A stretch of 33,442 bases of DNA from an uncultured Sterolibacterium sp. (GTDB lineage: Bacteria > Pseudomonadota > Gammaproteobacteria > Burkholderiales > Rhodocyclaceae), in contig CAILCO010000174.1 of assembly GCA_903832735.1 (NCBI GenBank), positions 1 to 33,442 of the forward strand, given 5' to 3'. The translations under genes were made by a program, and so were the position numbers. Below the pieces are notes generated by a model that saw nothing but the letters and a program-made list of their open reading frames with translations, had not been told where the DNA came from and did not search any database. Each line of letters opens with the position of its first letter. The first letter of the stretch is position 1. Below are positions 26,893 to 33,442 of the stretch, one piece after another.

Positions 26893-26904
26893 GCACTATA
26901 TAAT
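26893..26904. promoter_or_regulatory. Candidate BoxR operator half-site before boxC
   Basis: GCACTATATAAT here shares its first eight bases with GCACTATAATGT at 27840-27851 in the boxR/DUF4863 divergent region. Read on the minus strand it is ATTATATAGTGC, followed by another TATAGT, so TATAGT occurs twice in 14 bp. It lies between the boxR stop and the boxC ATG. The position is right for an operator, but binding is inferred. Confidence 0.4.
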
Positions 26905-26908
26905 TTAA

Positions 26909-27781
26909 CTAAGAAATATTATACACGGTTTCCAGGTGTTTCAAACTTTCCTTGATGCTCCGCCCCGAGGTTTCGACCGTGGCGTCGGCGAGTCGATAGA
27001 GGGTGTCCCGTTCGTCGAGGATGTGGCGCAGGTCGGCCATTGCCTCGCCGCGCCCGGTCATCGGCCGCAGATCGCCCTGGGCGATGACGCGTTCCATGTG
27101 CTCCTCCGAGGAGGCCTTGAGCCAGACCGTGAAACAGGCGGCGCGCAACGTCTCGTAGGTGTCGGGCTCGGTGACCAGGCTGCCACCGGTGGCGATGACG
27201 GCGCGGGCGTGGAGCTCGATGACGTTTTCCAGGCAGCGCCGCTCCATGCGCCGGTAGGCGGCCTGGCCATAGAGCGAAAAGACTTCGGCGAGCGGCACGC
27301 CGGCCTCGCGTTCGATCTCCTGGTCGAGTTCGACGAAGGGGATCTTGAACTGTTCGGCGAGTTTTCGGCCGAGGGTGGATTTGCCGGCGCCGCGCAGGCC
27401 GATCAGGGCGATGCGCCGGCGACGCTGATCCGGATCGAGTTCGCCGAAGGCCGAGACCAGGATGCTCCGGGCCTGTAGCAGTTTCTTCGGCGAGAGGCGC
27501 TCCAGGTAGCGGGTCAGCAGGGTCAGTTCGACCGAGTGTTCGCGCTCCTCGCGGAGCAGATCCGGCAGCGCCAGGCTGAGCGCCTGGGCCACCTGGCGGA
27601 GCAGCAGGATGGAGATGTTGCCGTGGCCGCCCTCGAGTTGCGCGAGATAGCGTTCGGAGACGCCGGAGTCGGCGGCGAGCGTCTTGCGGCTCATGCTCAG
27701 ACGGGCGCGGGTGTCGCGAACGCGGGCACCGAGCTGGAGCAGATATTGTTCGTCCTGAGGCATGATGTGGTTCGCGGGCAT
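26909..27781 (-). CDS. boxR: BoxR/BzdR-type benzoyl-CoA-responsive repressor (HTH + shikimate-kinase-like domain)
   Basis: A 290-residue two-domain regulator. The N-terminal HTH_3/XRE domain covers about residues 15-75 (TLAADSGVSERYLAQLEGG). After a linker of about 45 residues, the C-terminal domain looks like shikimate kinase with Walker A GLRGAGKST (128-136), VELDQEIEREAG and IATGGSLV, where true kinases have GGG. In BzdR and BoxR of Azoarcus this domain binds benzoyl-CoA and the protein represses box genes until benzoyl-CoA accumulates. The start is uncertain. ATGs lie at 27808, 27781 and 27763, none with a good Shine-Dalgarno. A TATAAT on this strand at 27812-27817 would put transcription start past 27808, so 27781 is chosen. 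It probably reads on into boxC. Confidence 0.92.
   Translation of the reverse strand: MPANHIMPQDEQYLLQLGARVRDTRARLSMSRKTLAADSGVSERYLAQLEGGHGNISILLLRQVAQALSLALPDLLREEREHSVELTLLTRYLERLSPKKLLQARSILVSAFGELDPDQRRRRIALIGLRGAGKSTLGRKLAEQFKIPFVELDQEIEREAGVPLAEVFSLYGQAAYRRMERRCLENVIELHARAVIATGGSLVTEPDTYETLRAACFTVWLKASSEEHMERVIAQGDLRPMTGRGEAMADLRHILDERDTLYRLADATVETSGRSIKESLKHLETVYNIS
26918..26945 (-). promoter_or_regulatory. Candidate promoter for boxCBA inside the boxR 3' end
   Basis: On the minus strand TTTGAA (26945-26940) is followed after 16 nt by TATAAT (26923-26918). It lies in the last codons of boxR and would start transcription near 26911, about 95 nt before the boxC ATG. The -10 is perfect and the -35 is moderate. 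The candidate operator at 26893-26904 would then lie just downstream of the start. Confidence 0.35.
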
Positions 27782-27809
27782 GGCGAGCCGCGAAGAGTTG
27801 AATGTCATT

Positions 27810-27851
27810 GCATTATAGCGCTTGATATTTGAACTTCGAGCACTATAATGT
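27810..27851. promoter_or_regulatory. 12-bp inverted repeat, candidate BoxR operator between boxR and the ligase operon
   Basis: GCATTATAGCGC (27810-27821) and GCACTATAATGT (27840-27851) are inverted copies with 10 of 12 positions matching. Their centres are 30 bp apart, close to three helical turns. The right arm covers the -10 of the rightward promoter and the left arm covers a TATAAT on the leftward strand. A TGCA, the core reported for BzdR/BoxR sites, is present in the left arm (27809-27812). Confidence 0.5.
27822..27849 (+). promoter_or_regulatory. Strong sigma70-like promoter for the DUF4863-ligase operon
   Basis: TTGATA (27822-27827), a 16-nt spacer and a perfect TATAAT (27844-27849). 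Transcription would start near 27856, leaving about 105 nt of leader before the DUF4863 ATG. The -10 lies inside the right arm of the inverted repeat listed as a BoxR operator candidate, so a bound repressor would block it directly. Confidence 0.6.
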
Positions 27852-27886
27852 CGTGCGAATAAAGATCAGCAATTCGACAACTTGTG

Positions 27887-27923
27887 CAGCTGTTTTTTCA
27901 GCTGATAGCAGCCCGGTTGCTGC
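27887..27923 (+). promoter_or_regulatory. Two short hairpins in the 5' leader of the DUF4863-ligase transcript
   Basis: CAGCTG-TTTTTT-CAGCTG (27887-27904) forms a 6-bp stem, followed at once by GCAGC (27908-27912) pairing with GCTGC (27919-27923). Both lie between the predicted transcription start and the first gene. No T-run follows the second stem, so a simple attenuator is not evident. They may stabilise the leader. Confidence 0.35.
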
Positions 27924-27962
27924 CCCGGAACGGCGGGCCGGCGAGGGCGGAAGGAAATGATG

Positions 27963-28442
27963 ATGGCAGAGGCGACACCTGAAAGTTTCTCCCGACTGAT
28001 CGCTACGGTCACCGGGAGGATAGCCGGCCGGCCGGTCGATGCCGCCCTGGGCGAGTTTCTCGAAGCCGAGTTTCCTGCGTCCGGCGCGGTCTTCGCGGAG
28101 ATCTTCGACGCCTGCCAGGCGGCGGTCGCGGCCGGCTGGATGTGCGCCCGGGAGGCCGGCGGCGTCAAGTTCGGCCGCGTCCTCAAGGCCGGCCCCGCGA
28201 CTCACGGCTTTTCCGTCGATGTCGTCGAGATGGCCGATGTGGTCGGCCCGCACCATCGCCATCCGAAGGGCGAGATCGACCTGATCATGCCCCTGGCGGG
28301 CGCCGCACAGTTCGACGGCCATGGCCGCGGCTGGCTGGTCTATGGCCCGGACAGCGCGCATCGACCGACGGTCTCGGGCGGCCGCGCGTTGGTCCTCTAC
28401 CTGTTGCCCGAAGGGGCGATAGAATTCACCACCACCCCGTGA
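27963..28442 (+). CDS. DUF4863 family protein (4-hydroxylaminobenzoate lyase-like)
   Basis: A 159-residue soluble protein (MAEATPESFSRLIATVTG). The C-terminal half looks like a small cupin-type barrel: VVGPHHRHPKGEIDLIMPL has a His-x-His and a Glu spaced like metal ligands, and GWLVYGPDSAHRPTVSGG gives a later His. The family includes the 4-hydroxylaminobenzoate lyase PnbB, and members of unknown role are found beside benzoate-CoA ligases in box clusters; this is family memory, not a search. Three ATGs in a row begin at 27957; AAGGA is best spaced (7 nt) for the third, at 27963. It is 16 nt before the benzoate-CoA ligase gene and is first in that operon, which suggests a role with aromatic acids or their CoA esters. 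Confidence 0.82.
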   Translation: MAEATPESFSRLIATVTGRIAGRPVDAALGEFLEAEFPASGAVFAEIFDACQAAVAAGWMCAREAGGVKFGRVLKAGPATHGFSVDVVEMADVVGPHHRHPKGEIDLIMPLAGAAQFDGHGRGWLVYGPDSAHRPTVSGGRALVLYLLPEGAIEFTTTP

Positions 28443-28458
28443 CGTTGGAGTAGCCCTG

Positions 28459-30051
<1,593 letters not shown>

Positions 30052-30055
30052 ACAG

Positions 30056-31696
30056 ATGCTTCAAGGCTTTATACCCTGGCCCCCGGAATTGGCGGCCCGC
30101 TACCGCGAGCGCGGCTGGTGGCAGGATCTCACGCTTTCCGGCCTGCTGGCGAAAACGGCCCGCAGGCTGCCGGAAAAGACCGCGCTGGTGCATGACCATG
30201 GGCGGATCAGTTACGGCCGCCTGCAGGCCGATTCCGAGGCCCTGGCGGGCCGTTTTCTGGAGGCGGGACTGCGGCCGCACGACCGGGTCGTGCTGCAACT
30301 GCCGAACATTCCGGAATTCGTCGTCAGCTATTTCGCCCTGGTGCGCATAGGCTGCATTCCGGTGATGGCGCTGCGCGCCCACCGGCACAGCGAAGTCGGG
30401 CACTTCCTGCGGGCCTCGGCCGCCGCCGCCTACATCATTCCCGATGTCATCAACGGCTTCGACTACCGCCTGATGGCGGAGCAGTTGCGCGGCCAGGCGC
30501 CGGCGTTGCGCCAGGTGCTGGTGGTCGGCGAGCCCTTGCCCGGCCAGGTTTCGCTCTCCGAGATGATTGCCCGGCCGGCGCCAGCGGTACCGCTCGCGGC
30601 CGCCGAACCCGATCCGGACGAGGTCGCGACGATGCTGCTCTCGGGCGGCACCACGGCGCTGTCGAAACTGATTCCACGGACGCACAACGACTATGTCCTG
30701 AATGCCCGGCTGTGCGGCGCCGCCGCGGGTTTTTCCGAGGACACGGTGCTCCTGGCGATCCTGCCCCTGGGCCACAACTACAACCTGGCTTCGCCGGGCA
30801 TGCTCGGCGCCTTCTACTACGGCGGCACCGTGGTTCTGGCCCGCTCGGGCGAAGCCGGCGAAGTGTTCGGCCTGGTCGAGCGCGAGCGGGTCAGCGTCAT
30901 CGCCGCGGTGGTGCCGCTGATCTCCAACTGGCTCAATTCCGATCTGCCGGGCCAACACGATCTGACTTCCCTGAAGGTGATCCAGAACGGCGGCGCCCGT
31001 CTCGCCCCGGAGCTTCGCAGCCGCCTGCGTCTGGCCTACGGGTGCACGCCGCAGGAGATCTACGGCACGGCGGAAGGCCTGATCAACATGACCCGGCTGG
31101 ACGATCCCGACGATCTGCTGCTCCATAGTTCCGGCACCCCGGTCTGTCCCGACGACGAGATCAAGGTGCTCGACGAGGACGGCCGGGAACTGCCCGACGG
31201 CGCCTCGGGCGAACTGGTGGTGCGCGGCCCCTACACCATCCGCGGCTATTACGACGCCGCGGAGATCAACAAGACGGCATTCACCGACGACGGCTACTAC
31301 CGCATGGGCGACATCGTGCGCAAGGAGGGGCGGACGATCTACACCGAGGGGCGGAAGAAAGACTTGATCAATCGCGGCGGCGAGAAGATCAGCTGCGAGG
31401 AAGTCGAGAACCTGATCTTCGCTCATCCCAAGGTCAAGGCGGTGACCCTGGTGGCGATGCCCGACGACATCTTCGGCGAGAAGGCTTGCGCCTTCGTCAT
31501 TCCCAAGGATGGCGAGACGCTGGGCTTCGCTGAACTGATCGCCTTCCTGAAGCGCCAGCAGATCGCCAGTTTCAAGCTGCCGGAGCGGCTGGAACTGGTC
31601 GCCGAGTTTCCCCTGAGCCCGGTCGGCAAGATCCTCAAGCGCAACCTGCGCGAGGCGATCGCGGAACGCCTGACCGCGGAACGCGCGGCTTCGTGA
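30056..31696 (+). CDS. EntE/DhbE-like aryl-adenylating ligase (2-hydroxybenzoate-type)
   Basis: A 546-residue AMP-forming enzyme much closer to siderophore aryl ligases (EntE, DhbE, YbtE) than to its neighbour. It starts PWPPELAARYRERGWWQDL, has LSGGTTALSKLIPRTHNDY as P-loop, MCPDDE-like PVCPDDEIKV, YTIRGYY, DLINRGGEKISCEEVENL and PVGKILKR with the catalytic Lys. In DhbE, Asn235 and Ser240 contact the ortho-hydroxyl of 2,3-dihydroxybenzoate. The matching stretch HNYNLASPG here keeps them as N241 and S246. No isochorismatase, carrier protein or NRPS gene is visible, so CoA is the likely acceptor and salicylate or 2,3-dihydroxybenzoate a likely acid. The start is 4 nt after the benzoate-CoA ligase stop, in the same operon. 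Confidence 0.85.
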   Translation: MLQGFIPWPPELAARYRERGWWQDLTLSGLLAKTARRLPEKTALVHDHGRISYGRLQADSEALAGRFLEAGLRPHDRVVLQLPNIPEFVVSYFALVRIGCIPVMALRAHRHSEVGHFLRASAAAAYIIPDVINGFDYRLMAEQLRGQAPALRQVLVVGEPLPGQVSLSEMIARPAPAVPLAAAEPDPDEVATMLLSGGTTALSKLIPRTHNDYVLNARLCGAAAGFSEDTVLLAILPLGHNYNLASPGMLGAFYYGGTVVLARSGEAGEVFGLVERERVSVIAAVVPLISNWLNSDLPGQHDLTSLKVIQNGGARLAPELRSRLRLAYGCTPQEIYGTAEGLINMTRLDDPDDLLLHSSGTPVCPDDEIKVLDEDGRELPDGASGELVVRGPYTIRGYYDAAEINKTAFTDDGYYRMGDIVRKEGRTIYTEGRKKDLINRGGEKISCEEVENLIFAHPKVKAVTLVAMPDDIFGEKACAFVIPKDGETLGFAELIAFLKRQQIASFKLPERLELVAEFPLSPVGKILKRNLREAIAERLTAERAAS

Positions 31697-31822
31697 ACAT
31701 CGGCATCGCCAACTGAAACGGCGCGACCCGCATCTGGCGGCGTCATTCGAAGCTCGGAACGGCGCCCTAACTGCGTTATGATTGTGCCCGATAACTGAGA
31801 ACACACCCTAGAGGAGAGACAG

Positions 31823-33004
31823 ATGAGCCAGTATAACCGCCGCAATTTCCTGAAAGGCGGGGCCGCCGTTGCCGGCGCCGCGCTGCTGCCGACGGCCGGG
31901 GCGCAAGCCAAGGGCAAGGTCAAGGTCGGGCTGATGCTGCCCTACACCGGCACCTTTGCGCAACTGGGCGTGGCCATCGAGAACGGTTTCCGCCTGGCGC
32001 TCTCCGAGCGCGGCGGCAAGTTCGGCGGCCGCGAGATCGAGTTCTACAAGGTCGATGACGAGTCCGATCCGGCCAAGGCGCCGGAGAACGCCAACAAGCT
32101 GATCCAGCGCGATAAGGTCGATGTGCTGGTCGGCACGGTGCACTCCGGCGTGCAGATGGGCATCGTCAAGGTCGTTCGCGAGTCGGGCACCCTGCACATC
32201 ATCCCCAATGCCGGCGCGGACGCCGCGACCGGGGCGATGTGCGCGCCGAACATCTTCCGCACCTCGTTTTCCAACTGGCAGCCGCCTTATCCGCTGGGCA
32301 AGATCCTCATGGATCGCGGCCTCAAGAACGCCGTCTTCATCACCTGGAAATACGGCGCCGGCGAGGAGTCGCTGGGCGGCTTCAGGGACGGCTATACCAA
32401 GGCCGGCGGCAAGATCGTCAAGGAATTGTTCCTGCCTTTCCCCAACGTCGAATTCCAGGCGCTGCTCACCGAGATCGCCGCGATCAAGCCCGATGCTGTG
32501 GTCTGCTTCTTCGCCGGCGGCGGTGCTGCCAAGTTCATCCGCGATTACGCCGCAGCCGGTCTGAAGGGCAAGATTCCGCTGTTCGGCGCGGGCTTTCTCA
32601 CCGACGGGATACTCGATGCGGTGGGCGACTCCGCCCAAGGCATCGAGACCACGCTGCACTATGGCGACGGCATCGAGACCAAGCGCAACAAGGATTTCCG
32701 CCTGGCCTACGCCAAGACCTTCCTGCTCCAGCCGGACGTCTATGCGGTCCAGGGTTATGACGCCGGCCTGCTCCTGGCCGCCGGGCTCGACGCGGTCAAA
32801 GGCGACATCGGCAACAAGGTCGGCATGATCAAGGCCATGGAGGCGGCCAAGATCGACAGCCCGCGCGGTCTGTGGACCATGTCCAAGGCGCACAACCCGA
32901 TCCAGGACATCTACCTGCGCAAGGTTGTCGGCAAGGAAAACAAGGTCATCGGCGTCGCCCACAAGGCGCTGGCCGACCCGGCGCGCGGCTGCAAGATGGG
33001 CTGA
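31823..33004 (+). CDS. ABC transporter substrate-binding protein (LivK-like, aromatic acid uptake)
   Basis: A 393-residue periplasmic binding protein of the branched-chain amino acid/amide family (Peripla_BP_6). A twin-arginine signal peptide is evident (RRNFLKGG at residues 6-13, hydrophobic core, likely cleavage after AQA at 29), unlike the Sec signal of most LivK proteins. The mature part starts KVKVGLMLPYTGTFAQLG and shows VDVLVGTVHSGVQMG and AVQGYDAGLLLAAGLDA. An ideal GGAGAG lies about 6 nt upstream of the ATG. Its place after two aryl-CoA ligases and before a LivH gene suggests import of benzoate or a related acid. A 126-nt gap separates it from the ligase gene, so it may have its own promoter, though none is clear. 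Confidence 0.92.
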   Translation: MSQYNRRNFLKGGAAVAGAALLPTAGAQAKGKVKVGLMLPYTGTFAQLGVAIENGFRLALSERGGKFGGREIEFYKVDDESDPAKAPENANKLIQRDKVDVLVGTVHSGVQMGIVKVVRESGTLHIIPNAGADAATGAMCAPNIFRTSFSNWQPPYPLGKILMDRGLKNAVFITWKYGAGEESLGGFRDGYTKAGGKIVKELFLPFPNVEFQALLTEIAAIKPDAVVCFFAGGGAAKFIRDYAAAGLKGKIPLFGAGFLTDGILDAVGDSAQGIETTLHYGDGIETKRNKDFRLAYAKTFLLQPDVYAVQGYDAGLLLAAGLDAVKGDIGNKVGMIKAMEAAKIDSPRGLWTMSKAHNPIQDIYLRKVVGKENKVIGVAHKALADPARGCKMG

Positions 33005-33009
33005 TTTTC

Positions 33010-33198
33010 ATGGCTCCGATGAACCACCCGGTATCATGAAATTGATGAGCTGCGTAACGACTCCGGCTGTGCCAGGCCCAATTTTGGCCCGCCTTCCCGT
33101 CCCCTCGCGGGGAGGCCTCTATCCGGCTCGCTTCGACCGAAGCGAGTCCCTGTGGGGCGCTCGGAAATGACACGGCGGGCTTGGCAGGGTATTTCACG
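33010..33198. repeat. Dispersed hairpin-bearing intergenic repeat, copy 2
   Basis: This stretch starts 5 nt after the binding-protein stop with ATGGCTCCG and ends GTATTTCACG, matching the ends and internal order of 7348-7507. Hairpin 1 is TCCCC (33100-33104) with GGGGA (33109-33113). Hairpin 2 is CTCGCTTC (33127-33134) with GAAGCGAG (33139-33146). The second stem differs in sequence from copy 1 but pairs at the same place. About 29 extra bases lie between hairpin 2 and the end. It separates the binding-protein gene from livH within what should be one operon. Confidence 0.75.
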
Positions 33199-33271
33199 TT
33201 AACGCTTCTCTGCCTGAGGCAGGATCCGGGCTGGCCGCGCGGGACGCGGCCAGCCCTTGATTGCAGATTCG

Positions 33272-33442
33272 ATGGACTTCTATTCTTTCCTGATCCAGTT
33301 GTTGAACGGCGTGCAATACGGCCTGCTGTTGTTTCTCGTCGCCAGCGGCCTGACCCTGGTGTTCGGCATCATGGGCATCATCAACCTGGCCCACGGCAGC
33401 TTCTACATGGTCGGCGCCTACCTGGCGTTCTCCCTGGCCGGA
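33272..33442 (+). CDS. livH: LivH-type ABC transporter permease, N-terminal part (cut by window edge)
   Basis: The first 57 codons of a branched-chain-amino-acid-type permease. The sequence begins MDFYSFLIQLLNG and continues with GLTLVFGIMGIINLAHGSFY, the hallmark of LivH. The first membrane helix and the start of the second are visible. The frame is open to the window end. It follows the TAT-exported binding protein after 267 nt that include the dispersed repeat. The livM, livG and livF partners would be expected further right. Confidence 0.93.
   Translation, partial: MDFYSFLIQLLNGVQYGLLLFLVASGLTLVFGIMGIINLAHGSFYMVGAYLAFSLAG

Overview
The window is GC-rich (roughly 65% by eye) and densely coded. 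It looks like a chromosomal segment of a betaproteobacterium, most plausibly a Rhodocyclales/Sterolibacterium-like aromatic degrader. The main support is a full box cluster (aerobic benzoyl-CoA epoxidation) with a BoxR-type regulator, plus an AddAB-like nuclease/helicase pair of the betaproteobacterial kind, an Aer receptor and a PAS-GGDEF protein. The taxonomic call is inference; no rRNA or tRNA is present.

Left part (1-3300, minus strand): an orphan OmpR-type response regulator, then a TpsB transporter, then the start of a TpsA exoprotein that runs off the window. The TpsA reading frame appears to begin at ACG behind an ideal Shine-Dalgarno sequence. Middle-left (3300-11990): an Aer-like energy taxis receptor, a small acidic protein, a sodium:solute symporter with a charged insert and an EF-hand-like loop, a DUF3237 protein, RmuC, and a large sensory diguanylate cyclase that overlaps rmuC tail to tail. 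Middle (11990-22210): a translationally coupled AddB-like/AddA-like pair, a CsgG-family periplasmic protein without a lipobox, an unfamiliar 602-residue P-loop protein and a divergent sulfotransferase.

Right part (22370-33442): the benzoate module. boxC-boxB-boxA run leftward behind boxR. Divergently, a DUF4863 protein, benzoate-CoA ligase, an EntE/DhbE-like aryl-adenylating enzyme, a branched-chain-amino-acid-type ABC substrate-binding protein and the start of a LivH permease run rightward. Together they would import benzoate or a relative, activate it to the CoA thioester, epoxidise the ring (BoxAB) and open it (BoxC), with BoxR sensing benzoyl-CoA. The boxR/DUF4863 divergent region carries a strong sigma70-like promoter inside a 12-bp inverted repeat whose core recurs before boxC.

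The least expected material is non-coding. A hairpin-bearing intergenic repeat occurs in two diverged copies 25 kb apart, each starting 5 nt after a transporter stop codon. A CTAG-bounded 58-bp tandem repeat sits on the boxA stop codon, with a fragment of it on the boxB stop codon. Strong hairpins lie directly ahead of the boxA ribosome binding site. These look like mobile repeats that may also act on mRNA processing or stability inside operons. I did not find a clearly new multi-gene system; the P-loop/sulfotransferase pair is the most obscure gene neighbourhood.
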